Shown here: in pieces, positions 36,025 through 53,429 of the stretch
Numbering within the stretch: position 1 is the stretch's first letter
How the letters are laid out: every line of letters starts with the position of its first letter
Assembly: GCF_001411555.2 (NCBI RefSeq)
Contig: NC_049916.1
Span: 27,980,558-28,044,557 of the forward strand
Origin: Juglans regia
Lineage: Eukaryota > Streptophyta > Magnoliopsida > Fagales > Juglandaceae
Direction: 5' to 3'
DNA length: 64,000 bases
Notes under the pieces: generated by a model
Databases searched by the model: none
What the model saw: only the letters and a program-made list of their open reading frames with translations
Told to the model about the DNA's origin: nothing
Position numbers and translations under genes: made by a program

Positions 36025-37773
36025 TTATGGATGGCTGCTAACAATGCCAACGGAGACCCGTTTGAATGTTGGTAATTTCGTTTGATGTTCATGGGTTCTG
36101 CTCTTCTTGAACAGAGGCTCTGACGATGAATATACCGAGGAGGACCCCACAGCGCAAGAATTGTTGGAGCTATCAGATGTAAAAAGGGCATCAAGTACAC
36201 CATTTGGGCTGCCAGAATTAGAAATTTCTTCATGCTTGCGCTTGTGAGGGTTGCTGTGTCCGCAATTATAGGCCTTTGATAGCTTAGTGATCATGAGATT
36301 ATAGCAGTCATTCACTTTTTCCTGTTACAATGCAGTTCGTAATCATAGCTCAAATAATGTGTATTAATATCTTCACGTTTAAACTTAAATCTGGACAAAC
36401 ATTAAAGAAAAGAAAAGAAAGTCATATATATAATATGGGCGCCAGAGATATACCTTGCTTATTTTAAGGATGCCCAGAAGCTGGTTTTTGTATTCTATGG
36501 GATTGCACGGTTCAACTTGATCTATAACGTGCATCATAGTGGCAGCAGCCAAAACAGAAGGAAGATAACGGACGAATCTTGAACCTACAATATTTGACAA
36601 AACGTAAACTAACTGGAAATCATGGATCTCTTTCTTTGTTTTTTGTTCTCTGCGATTTCAATTTTTCAATAAAATTTTAATTATTTTATACTTAAAAATA
36701 TTATTATCATTTTTCTATTATAGCCTTATGTTAATGGCTCGCTTAAGGCCACAAAATATATTGATCAGCCGCCCCAGCTGGAAAGTACTAAGTTTTCGTA
36801 CGTCATTGATACTGACCGGAGAAGAAGACCGGTGGAGGTCATGGAAGTACTGGAGGTGGTGGTGTTGTTAATGATAGTTTAAAGGGTAGTGAAAAAATAT
36901 ATAAGCCAAGCAGGAGGAGATGCTTACCCGAAACCACAGACAGGAGGACATGCTCACAGCGTCTGAGGAATTCCCAGTGGAGATGTGACTTCATTCCAAG
37001 CCTCCTTATGATGTGGTCAAGAAATGAGTGTGGGGTCACAGGGTGCATCTTCCATTGAAGAGTGGAGAGCACCAGGAGCTCCATTCTTTGAATAGTTTTG
37101 GCCTCAAAAACATAATTTGTATCCTCCACCTGAAACGAAACAAAACCCAGATTCGTTCCTGAAATCAACAAAAAGACACCAACGTAGAACTTATGATACA
37201 TGTGTTGGCTGTGGTTGAACGTACTTGTAGGTCTAAGAGAAGGGGTACTTGGGTCTCTTCTACTTTTGCAGCCAAAGAGAGACAAGCCACGGCCACAAGT
37301 TGGATCATCCACGGCTTCTCTCTCTGAAAATGAAGGCTTGTGAGGAACCTATCGAGATAGTTAATGGCTAGGGTTGCTGTGAGAGCCGAGAACCCATAAT
37401 GGACATTAACTTTGAGCATCCACTCCACAGCCTCACGACGAGCCACAGAGATAGCAGAGTCTGTTTCCGCAATGCTGTTATCAAGATGAGCTTCTTCTTG
37501 TTCTTTGCAGAAGAGAGAAACAAGCTCTTCATCTTCCCAGAACAAATCTTGCTCCAACAAGAGCAAAGGAACAAGAGAAGTACTGTTATTAACATTAATG
37601 TTTTTGCTGCTATATATCCTACTCTCAGTACTCTCCCCTTCTAAAACTTGCTCGATTTCTTCCTCCTCCTCCCATGTCTCTTCCTCGCAGTACAGAGCAT
37701 CCAGCAAGGATGAAGGGTGTTGTTGTTGTTGTTGTTGTTCTATTTGTTGCTCGTTTTGTAGTTGAATTGCCAT
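36025..37773 (-). CDS. CYCD3: D3-type cyclin
   Basis: Four coding exons, 37225-37773, 36928-37129, 36454-36584 and 36025-36321, all with GT-AG borders and matching phases, encode 392 residues. D-type cyclins bind CDKA and phosphorylate retinoblastoma-related protein at the G1/S transition; the D3 group responds to cytokinin and sustains cell proliferation. Visible features are a poly-Gln run (about residues 13-18), the RBR-binding LxCxE motif LYCEE (27-31), an acidic stretch, and the N-terminal cyclin box from about 85 (REAVEWMLKVNVHYGF, NYLDRFL). The C-terminal cyclin fold (TPHSFLDHIIRRLG, YLPSVLAAATM) and a Ser-rich tail follow. The ATG before AIQLQNEQQ was chosen to match the family; an in-frame ATG 27 codons upstream is less likely. 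The subtype within CYCD3 is not resolved. Confidence 0.93.
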
Positions 37774-40006
37774 CTTCTTCTCAGAAGAAGAGGTTTCAGT
37801 CCTCCATTCATTGTGCAAAAAAAAAGGTCTTTCTCGCCCCCATCTCTCTCTCACTCAATTCTCTGTGGTTGAAGTGCAGAGACCAGAGAGAGAAGCTTAA
37901 AGCAGAGAAGGAAAAGGTGAGAAGGAATTGATTTTTAGCAGAGTGGGTTTCACGCTTGTCTTTATTCATATTATATATAGATATATGTATCATGTATGTA
38001 TGTATATGTATTGGGGTTTGGAATTCTTTTGTGCTTTCGGTGTGTTTCGTTGGCGGGCAGAAATGAAACGGCACACACACCAAGCCGGACCCCATGAAAA
38101 CAACCTCTTATGGAAGCTAAATAAAGAGACACTGTGGATTGGCTGTGGAAAAATAAATCAGAGAGAGAGAGAGAGAGAGAGTTGTTTAAATAGGGTTTTC
38201 AGTTTTGTTCGAATAGCGTGTCGAGTGTCATGTTACTACGTTAGATGTATCAATGTGTCTGGATTCGTGCGGATAAGACATACATTAACAGCCAACAATT
38301 TGTTAGATGTTTCGGTTAACATGTAATAAATTAATTTGTTAGATTCGTATATGATATATGATATGTCGTTCTCTGTCGTGATATTTAAACATAGCTTTAA
38401 AAAAATTCCGATACGATTTTCTGATCTTGTAATTTCTTTTTGTTTTCTTTTTCTAATTTACGTATTTTTAATTTTTCATGGAACTCGTGGACCCGACACA
38501 CTTGGTTTATTCCATCTTTAGCTTTCCTGATCTGATCTATTTCTTTTTCTCGATTGCAAAAATCCTTAAGCTCGTCATCATGTGTGTCGTGCATGTGTTA
38601 ATCTTGTTTCACTCTACGAATCAATAAAAACATCATTATCAATATTGGTGTTTACCTTTCAAACTCTTTATTATTGAGGTTATTATTGAGGTTCATATTT
38701 AATCTATATATATATATATATATATATATTTCCATAGTTAGGTATGCATCATGATTACAATGTATGCTCTCTGTTTCTGTAATTTACTTTTTGATCATAT
38801 TATAATATAATGTGATCTAGTAGGTTAGCTATAAAATTCAGGGAATTTCAAGAGCCTCTTTCTGGAACCCGCGTCAATGTCTGTCATTATAATGAAAGTT
38901 GATGGATTTTAGATAACGGCATTCCTTCTCCAACTAAGAATTTAGTTTTACTAAAAAAAGAACTTAAGAATTTAGTATAGTCAAGATTTCCCTTCCAAAT
39001 TATAATATTATAAAATGAGAAAACACAAATGAGAATAAGGAAGGTCAGTTTTTATTTTATTTTTGTAAGTAACAAAAGCATGAGAATAAGAAAGAGATTG
39101 AAGAAGATCCATTAATGAAAGATGAAGAAAAATCACCCGTTATAAATTTAGAAAAATGAAAAAAAGAAACATATTTTTGACTTTTGGACAATGTTCAGAT
39201 CCAAACATTCCGCATTTAGGAAAAGAAGCCAATTTGTTAAATTTTGGGTTAATTCTTGAGATTTTAGCTAAAACATGAATATAGGTATTTTTTTAGTTTT
39301 TTTTTATTAAAAAAAAATTGTTCCTATATTTTGGGATGCGGATTAAGAAGATTTATTTATTTTTTATTTTAAATTCGTAGAGGTTATCTCAAGGAAAAGA
39401 GCATTAAATATATAGAATTTTAAGGACCCTCCATATACACGGCCAGAAACCAGCTTTGGCCCAGCAACAATTGTTGGACTTTCCACCCTCAAAAATATAA
39501 AGGAGGTCCATTACTCTTCCGGACATGGCCCAAACCAATATTAAAAAAAAAGATGTTATCAATCACATTAATGAAATGCGAGTACGTAAATGTAACTGAT
39601 ATGTAGAGGTAAAGAAAAGGGGTAATTTAAAGCTGTAAAGCGTTATGTCCAATTGGCTTCCTCTGTATGTCAGAAAACTTAATAAAATAAAATAAAAACA
39701 CAACAGGATAAAACAAATATACACCATATGCATATATAATTTTGCTGTGTTATTAACATGTTACAGTTTTTGTTGTTCATCGGAAAGTAATAAAACAAAT
39801 TCACTATTTTGAGTCCCATGATATAAAAACACTTCTCACGTCTAGCCAATTTTTTACACGACAACACAAAACACCAGAACCAGACGTGTCACATTACCAA
39901 GGAAACTAAGGGATTGAACAAGACCTCGTAATAAGCAATTGGTGCATTTACAAGCCATTTTATGTACAGATCATTTGAGTCCGAGGCAACAATGTATACC
40001 TGCGGT
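37774..40006. other. Upstream region of the cyclin gene and 3' flank of the PTEN2-like gene
   Basis: The first roughly 200 bases are probably the cyclin 5' UTR. A (GA)n run lies at 38161-38180 and a (TA)n run at 38706-38730. No other gene is supported. The end holds the PTEN2 3' UTR. Confidence 0.5.
38161..38180. repeat. (GA)n microsatellite upstream of the D3 cyclin
   Basis: Ten or so GA units lie about 390 bases upstream of the cyclin ATG. GA/CT repeats are common in plant promoters; a role here is only a guess. Confidence 0.85.
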
Positions 40007-43000
40007 TTACTCACTTTCATAGTCCTCATCATCTCCAAATGTGAAAACAGAAGCATCAGCTGCCATTGCCTTGAATTCACTTTCTGTGTTGGGCACCTCA
40101 AGGACTGAGACAGCTCCGGCGACGGCATCACTTTTACTCTGCCCATCAACATGCATCTGTGTGGAGCCAGCAGTGTTCCCCAGAGATATATGTTCGGTTG
40201 CATGACTCACACTTGCAATTTGATCTGAATTTGTCTTCGTCTCAGAACTGGAGATGGTATTGGTGACAGTTCCTCCTCCTGCAGAAGCAGCTTCTGCTTG
40301 CCTGCTCTTCGAGGAACCAGTTTCCTCTGCCTCACTATCTGAAAAGACATCATCTTTATCTTTCTTTTGGTTTGGTCTGGGTGCACCCTCATCAACTGAA
40401 GCAGTAGTAGTGCCCGAGCTTTCATCCGTTTTCTTAGCAATAGTTTCAGTGTTAGGTGTTGTAGGGACAGTGCCGTTATAATCAACAAGCACAACCTCAA
40501 CCTGAAATCCGGGGGAAGGAAGTTTCCTCTACAGAAAGTACAAAAAAGAAATATTAAATGGCATAACATGCTAATCAACAAGAAAGCTAATAAAGCAGTA
40601 ATACTAATGATGGGAACCAACTCTTTCAGATTTAATATAACCATATCTTGTGGAGAAAAGCATGTAAGTGCTAGGATCTAAGTGCTGTATGTGCAGATCA
40701 CCACATGATAAATGTTTTATTTTTACCTTGTCAAACCCGTCGAGATCGTTTGTGTTTAAAACTTTTCTATTTTCTGTCATTGTTGTGTTTAACCAACTGA
40801 AAACCAAAGAATAAACAAATTTCAGTTTCACATGAAAAGTGTTAAACAAAGTGATTCGTTAGGAAGAAGCTGGATTACAGACAAGTAGAAATCGCCTTGG
40901 CGGTCGTGAAAATGGACTTTGAAGTCCCCAGCTAGCTCTGTAAGGCCAGGCTCCCCTGGCAAAGTGAAGACCATTACCCCCTTCTTGGGTGCATTAAACC
41001 AAAAATCTTCTGGCTGCAGGAAATAGAAAAGGGGCATGTAATCTCAAATTAGTATAACACTACAAATCCCAAACGTAAAAATGGAATATCATCAAGACCT
41101 TTTCTTTAGATTCCTAACTAGTTGCTAGCAAACGGTCAAAAAGACCTACCGAAATATCCTTGGTTCGTGGATGACTTTTTGTGGAAAAGAGAACACCTAT
41201 GCATTGAAAAAGCATATCAAAGCAAATCCATACAGTAGGCATTAGGGAAAAAAATAAAGCAAAATAAGTGAGCAAGCATAATGATATTTTATTTAAAAAC
41301 AAGTTTTGACGCCATGCAGTGCTTCAGAGATACCAATTCATGACTAAGAAGAATTACACCAATTGTCCCTTAAACCTATCAACCGAGTCCATTAAGCATA
41401 CCAATGCATGATAAAGAAGAATCCATAACAAGTCAAGTCGTTATCAGGATGAAAACTCAGAAGATTCAAGGGTAAGGGAAGATTTTCAAAGAAAGGAATA
41501 AAATTGATAAAGGTTGTAAAATGGGAGGTTCGGCCCCAGGACAGGGCGGTATACAAGAAAAAAAATCTGGAAAATGAAGAAAGAATGAAGTAAGAGAAGA
41601 AACAGCTACCTCCTAGATTCAAACAGCTCTAAGAAATCAAGAAGAGAAAGAGCAGCAATTACTTGCATCCATTTGGTCTATAAAACAAAAGCTTAAAATT
41701 CTAAGCATTCTTCTGACCACTCCCCAGATGACCACATAGGACAGGAAAGTGCAGTCTCACAGATATCACGACACATTTCATGCAGAACATCAATGTCCGT
41801 ACCTATAAACCCAAACAAAGAGAACACAAACAACTATGGTTCTCATTGGCAAAAGTGTAAAAAATGTGACACCCATCTGCATCAATGAGCTATCAGTGCC
41901 AGGACATGCCAATGAGTTCTTGCTCAATTTGTCTGGTGCTGTAAGGTTATGGAATACGGCCTTAAATCAACTTGGTAAAACTCTTCTAGACACCCGCAAA
42001 CTTAGGTTGTACAACAACAATTAAAACAATGCTCCAGAGTATGTCAAAAGAAGAATATTAAAAAAAAAAAAAAAAGTATAGAACCAATATGTGTATAGGT
42101 AAGTATGTATACATGCATGTATATGCACAAGCACTGATGAATATCAGGGGAAAAAACATAAGGAAGGTATGGCAAATAAACGTCAGTATAATATAAATAT
42201 CATAGAAGAGTGGAGGGAAGGGAGGAAAACTTTCAAACAGAACAGGTATGCCACAACGAACCATTATGATCAGAAACAGTAATGGAGGGCCTGATCCAAT
42301 AGGGACATCTGTGAATTCGAAATCCCCTAAGCATGCACCTGCACCAGATGTGATGTCAATGCCCTTGTAAAAGCCTGAAGCTGCTACAAACAAATATGAA
42401 GTCAGATGTATACCTTCGCCCAGGAGGGGTTTCACCATTGAAGTATGTTAAAATACGCTCAAAATATTTGACGTACCTCTGAAGAATTAAAAAGAAAAAA
42501 ATATATACATTTCAGGTAAGTAAAATGTAAAGAAGCTCGGCAATAGATAAGATATGAGATCAAAAAAATATCACAGAGAAATGAAACACTAACAATCTGA
42601 CTTGGCAGAACAAGCCCTTTTCCATCGAAACATCTTTTCTGATTGTAGTAGTCAATTGACTCCTCAGCAGTTGGGAAGAACTGCAAAGAGATTAAAAGCC
42701 CATGTTGAAACAAGCCATGAATTAAAAAAAAAAAAAGTGATTAAAACTTCCACTGTGATCATCGTCACATAATTCAGTAACACAATGAATCCTTGCCTTC
42801 AAGAATAGAAGAAGACTGGAAATCATCAACCCTGTTCTTGCCATTCCAGCCTTGCAATGCACAACCACAACATTCTCGATATCCTCCTTCAACCATGAGT
42901 AAGCACTTTGGCAAAATGATATTATCAGTTGAATTGGGGGGCAATTATGATCATTAAACGGGAAACAAGCCACCTGTAGAAACATTTAAGAACTTGATAT

Positions 43001-44893
43001 ATAAAATATAAGTAGCAGTCAACTTTTTTCAAATGCCTTTGTGTCAACCATTGTCGTTTGTTTTACCATGCAGGATCACCTAGTGGGGGAACTCATCTTT
43101 TTGTCATGACAAATGTAAAATATGCTTTCTTCACTAGCTGTCACTTGAGAGCTATGTGCAATACCTTGTGACGCTCAATCAGAGACAAGGCAAACATGCG
43201 AATGGCCCAATACACTAAGGTCTATGATGTACAAGGAATGTAACCCTACATTTTCCACCTAGTAAATTAAGTAACAAATTATGACACACCTTTCCTTCAA
43301 ATAAGGACGCATCATACAGCCTCTCAGAACAAAGATTGTACACTTTGTACTTGTCCTGCACATGGAAAGTAATGCAATTTATTCCAATACATAGCAATAA
43401 GACAATGAAAAAATTTCAACAAAAATAGCATTTAATTTATATTATACAATTGCAACAACAATGATAACAGATAAGGCCAGAATGTATCCAATGGACAAAC
43501 TAACAAGCTGAAAAGTAGGCTTACAAAGTGTTTACACTTAAACCAAAGAAGGTCAAAACAAATTCGATTTACATATTTATTTTAAAAGAAAAAAGCCATA
43601 TCCAGTCCACTCTAATCTTGACAGAATAGATGAAGAACTTTCTTTTTCCATTTCTTATGAACATTGGTGGTGGATATTCCACCACAATTAGCTATAATTA
43701 TTAAAAAAGTTCCATGACCTAGCTGAATCCAAGTAAAATGAAATGAAAGCCAAACACTTCCAATACGCAAATTTGAATAACAATACCTCTCTATGACAAT
43801 CTCATAGTCAGGAAAACAATTGCTATATAATTTACAAGAATCAAACTATACTGTAATGATACAACAATAATGGGTACCGGAACTTTGGAATAAAATCCAC
43901 ACTAACAATGAAGCATTCAAGAGTATTATGTATCTTTATTCTACAAGGAAGCATTCTAAAAATATTAACATGCAGAGAAGTAATTAAAATGTCAATAATC
44001 AATAAAATGTAGTTGTAGTTACCTTGTGATGAGTTTCAAAGAATTTGATTACTTCTTCCATGTGGTTTCGGTAGAACCCCTGATCACATATCAAGATAGT
44101 TTGAAAACTCGTGTATAATTGAACAGGACGAGGAGACTCAGCTGTGCAGTTCAGATGAATTGTTTACCTCAACATAACCGAAAAATCCAGAGCTCATATC
44201 ACCAGCAGGGAACCCCATTGCAATTATATTCTCAGTGATATAAGTCATATCCAGATCAAATCCTCCTTCCTGAAGAAAGGTACACCAGTCAAGGTTATAA
44301 TCACATTAGACAAATACATTACAGAGAAATGAATATAAAAATGTAGCCAAAACCGCAAAAATTTACACATTTAGGATTGATCCCCAAATAAATTACAAAT
44401 ATGGGTAAAAACCAAGGATAAAAGTCAAATAACACTAGCAACCCACCTGGTATCTTCGTTTATTTTGAGAGACAACATGCCGAGCCTTCACCTGTACAGC
44501 CTTTACTGCATTCTTAGAAGAATCTACTAATCCTTTTGTAACAGTTCCAATAAAACCAGGTTGTGCAGTCATTGAAGTTCCATCAGAACTATCGTCTGAA
44601 GAAGGGGCTTTTGGAGACAAGCGCAATCCTAATCCACTGGTAAAACGTGCAAAAGTTGACTTTCCAGCATTTCCAGTTGGAGAGTCATCTTGTGTGGCAG
44701 CCAATGGCTGAGGAATTTTCAGACTTTTGGCCCATGCAGATATTCCAGAAGGAGATAATTTAGATGGTACAACATGAGGCGAATTATCTAGTCCAGAATC
44801 AGCAGCAGCTGGAGTTTGTATAGAAGCTTGGGGTGGTGGGTCAGGTGCTTTAAGAGGAGGTGAAGCTGATGAATCGGCAGATTTTGAATCCAT
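40007..44893 (-). CDS. PTEN2: PTEN2-like phosphoinositide 3-phosphatase
   Basis: Twelve coding exons (44447-44893, 44168-44269, 44023-44079, 43290-43355, 42797-42973, 42594-42680, 42414-42478, 42262-42338, 41150-41196, 40883-41013, 40727-40796, 40007-40528) join without phase conflict into 615 residues, near the length of Arabidopsis PTEN2A. The enzyme family removes the 3-phosphate of phosphoinositides; plant PTEN2 also binds phosphatidic acid. An N-terminal Ser/Pro-rich extension (1-150) precedes the phosphatase domain with the P-loop HCKAGMAR (263-270; catalytic Cys264, Arg270). A C2 domain follows (roughly 330-470), then an acidic, Ser/Thr-rich tail ending YESE. The donor after FLK (42797) is GC rather than GT. 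A 5' UTR intron is likely, with a non-coding exon near 45837-45900. PTEN2A or 2B cannot be separated here. Confidence 0.94.
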
Positions 44894-45706
44894 TCCACAA
44901 CCACTAAGGTTTTGACAGATACCGTTGATAGATGTTCAATGTCCCAACATAAAAGGTGTCTATAGCATCTTGCAATTAAAGCTGCAACTAAAGAATAACA
45001 ATGAATGAATGGATAATTTACGAACATCCTAATAAATCAAGTTTCCTAACACTTAGAAAAATAAAAAACAAGTTTCCTAACTTTCCTATATCTGCATCAA
45101 TGTAGATCACAGGTTTCCCATTCAAAAACAGCTATTAAGATAGCAACATTCATATATATGATTTTATAAGGACTTTGGTTTTGGGATTTATGTAACTCCC
45201 AAAGCTCTTCCACTGCTTGTAAAAGGTATTCCTCCACCATAAGATATGGTTGTCAATAAAATTAGGGGTACCATCCCTCTTCTAAAAAATAAAAAATAAA
45301 GATAGCAACATTCATCAGGATCAACCCTGAAATTACATCACCGCATTGATAGACCTAAGGGAAGAAACTGACCCCAAATCATTTTTCTGAGACGACCAAA
45401 AAACCTCCCTAAATTCTATGCCGAAATGGTTAAAAGAGTCCAGGCCAAAGTGGATAACAAGTGCCCCAAAAAAACATAATACAGGCATCAAGGACTATGC
45501 TACCGTTAAAAAAATTTCTCAGAGCAAAATGAAATCAAATTTCGCTTCGAATGACAGAGCTTTGAGAATCCACTCGCATACAATGTTGCCAATCAATTCA
45601 ATTCAACTCCCTGACATAGCCAATCTCCCTTATGCTACAGCTAGCTACAAATAATTTATAAATTAGTAATGGAATTAAAAACCGCATTCAATCGTTAAAA
45701 CTAAGC

Positions 45707-45750
<44 letters not shown>

Positions 45751-46865
45751 AAATAAATTATTTGAAAAATGAACCGCAGCTTTCCAGATCCATGGGCATG
45801 AAATTTTGATTAGGCGAAGTTTAAATATCTTACCGAGATAGGAAGGCGAGCCTATGGAGCTTTGAAAGCTAGTTAGGGTTCAATAGAGAGGTTCGAGAGA
45901 GAGAGAGGGATGGAGAGTAATCGGACGGTAATGAAGATGATGAAGATGGGACGAGTAGCCTCACGTGGGGCTTCGGTTGGTCAACTCATCGGAAGGCGGT
46001 GATTTCGGGAGCGATGGTCATGAGATTTTTAGATGGTAATCGAACGGTGGTCAAGATTCAGGGTTCCCCCGATGAAGCTCAAGGCAGAATACAAGCACAC
46101 TGATTCTTCGTACCTCTTATTACATACAAGTGACGGTAATAGCCTATTTTCAATATTTTTTTTTTCTGTTTTATTAATATTCTTTTTTTATATATATATT
46201 ATTTTAGAGTTTTTTACTTATTATTTCAACACGCTATTTTTTATTTTTTTTTTAGCTTTATTCTTTCTAAATTAATTGAATTCTACTCATCATTCATATA
46301 CCACACATTTAATAAAAAAAATTAAAAATTAAAAATTAAAAAATTATATATAATATGTGATGTGAGGATGGTGATTCATTTTTCTATAGTTAGTCCAAAT
46401 GAAAACCTCATTTTTAATAAAACTAAAATTAATAGCAATGTAAAAGACAAATAACCTCTTGGGTCAAGATCAGGAATAACGTTGTCTTCCTCGAAAAAAA
46501 AGCAAACAACAGGCGGCTTGAAAATTTAATAATGTATTCTCACTTTTCTGTGGCAATATAGACTCAACAAGATGGAGTTTCTTAGATAAAAATCTTGTTG
46601 GATGTTATGATCCGTCGGATCTCTAGTGACAATAATGGCAGGTTGCTCATTGCTCAATCCATGACCACACTTATACCATTTTAAGGGTTGCTTGTATTTT
46701 CAGGAGTAATTTATAAATTTTTATTATCCACTTACACAAAACTCAATGAAAGATCAAAAACATATCTCAAAATCTTTTCTGAGAATTTCTCAAAAATTTC
46801 CTATAACCAGTCATGCCCCTACAATGAGAAAGCAACATCAGCATTGACACACCATGTTTAAAGAC
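44894..46865. other. PTEN2 5' UTR and promoter; 3' flank of the KRR1-like gene
   Basis: A minus-strand splice acceptor is plausible near 44985 and a donor near 45836 (CTCG|GTAAGA), giving a leader exon at about 45837-45900. Between them lies a (TA)n run (45711-45748). About 46000-46860 is AT-rich with no gene. Confidence 0.5.
45711..45748. repeat. (TA)n microsatellite
   Basis: Nineteen TA units in the presumed 5' UTR intron of the PTEN2-like gene. Confidence 0.9.
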
Positions 46866-51724
<4,859 letters not shown>

Positions 51725-53080
51725 CGCCCGCTTGGATATTGAGCAAGAGACAGGAACGCTTGTAGGCGATTCGAAGCCGAGGTTTAATTATAAACCCTGG
51801 ATAGAACGAGAGAGAGAGAGAGGGGGGGGATTGTGAAGCACAAGGGTTTTACAGACCGTTACACAAACACAACGGAGCTGGAGTCAAAGATAGAGCCGTT
51901 AATTACCTAACTTCAATTGGGTTCATCGTGCTCATAATTTTGGGCTAATCGAAGAAGGATGGGCTCCGCATATAACTATGAGACCAAATCTGACCCAACA
52001 AAAATACAAGGCCCATATAACGTTTCCAAAGCCCAAAATATCAATACCGGTTGATGGATGAGGATTGAGATCCATTATAAATGCTGTACCGTAAAGATCT
52101 AAATCCAAATAGATTTTATCGAATCTAAAATTGATTTTGTAAAAGGGAAAAGAGATGGGAGTTTATATAGTATCTAATTTCAAATTATCGTGGTATAATT
52201 AAATTGTACTATAAACTATAAAATTTAGCAATTGACACCTAAACTTTTTAAATTTTTACAATTTATGCATATATGCTTAAGATGGGATTGACGGATTGTG
52301 TGACATGCATGCCCTATTTGTTATTGATCTCAACAATTGTATGTTTAACGGATCAGATCAATTGTCAAAATTAGATAGTTTAGTGTGTCATGATCTTGTC
52401 AATTTTGATAGCTTATCGTGTAATTTATTTTTTTATTTTTTAAAAAAAGTGATATTTCAAAGGTGTGAAATGCAATTCGTCCCAACATTTAATTTTAAAA
52501 GATGGGAGGAGTACGATTAGATTGCGATCTTATAAGTACAAAAGAAGCATAAGATAAAAGGAGTTGTACTATATATATATATATATATAATGTAGATTAA
52601 AATAAAGAAAAAGCTTGTAGACCATGCAGAGCCTTTTAAAAGTTGAATGGCAATCCTTGAAAAAAGGAAGGCTTCCCTCCCACCTATAAAAGCTTTGTGA
52701 AGTACTTTATTATAATGATCATCCGAAACATTTAATTGGGATAAAATCAAAAGGTTTTACATGTGCTTTTGTTTATATTTTAATGGGACGTACGGAAGCT
52801 GCATGCATGCTTTAATCTAAAAAAAGACTTCGATAACATTAAATGACCACACATGGAGATCATTATCCACCAATTATATATGCATGCATATATGGGACCG
52901 AATCAAATCATCAGCATGCAAAACATCAGCATACTTCCTTTTGATCTACTACTTTCAACGTCGATCCTAAGTTAATATAGATGTATTTTTTTAGAAATAT
53001 TTGTTTTAAATTCTTCATATGTTTTTTTTTTCCACATATTCAATAATTAATATGCCACTTTTTTCCTGGTTGCTGCATCC
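51725..53080. other. KRR1 5' flank and intergenic DNA left of the Copia element
   Basis: A purine-rich leader (about 51800-51835), then AT-rich sequence without supported genes, and a (TA)n run at about 52570-52588. Confidence 0.5.
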
Positions 53081-53085
53081 CATTT
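53081..53085. repeat. Copia target site duplication, left
   Basis: CATTT, repeated at 57963-57967. Confidence 0.85.
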
Positions 53086-53429
53086 TATAGAATCTTAAAA
53101 ATGATTGATGAGAATATACTCTGTTATTGTATTTCTGATATGTGTACAAGAGTTGCTATTTATAATACAATTGGAGATATAACGTATTTAAATTTTGAAA
53201 TACAAAAACTGATATCCCAAGATTTCCTCATGCCATATTTCTTCATCTTTCCGTTGCTTGAGTTTCGGCAATTTAAAAAAAGCTGATATCCCAATATTTC
53301 TGCACCTGCATGCCAGACTTTATTCTTTATTAGTTCCGTTGCTTTCGTTTCGGCATCTGTTATCTATTGCTTGAGTTTCGGCATTTATCTTCTTCCGTTA
53401 CTTGAGTTTCGGCGTCAGATGCACCAATA
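53086..53429 (-). repeat. Copia 3' LTR
   Basis: 344 bp; differs from the 5' LTR at three positions (near 53210, 53236 and 53366). The end of the pol frame runs about 70 bases into it. Confidence 0.93.
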
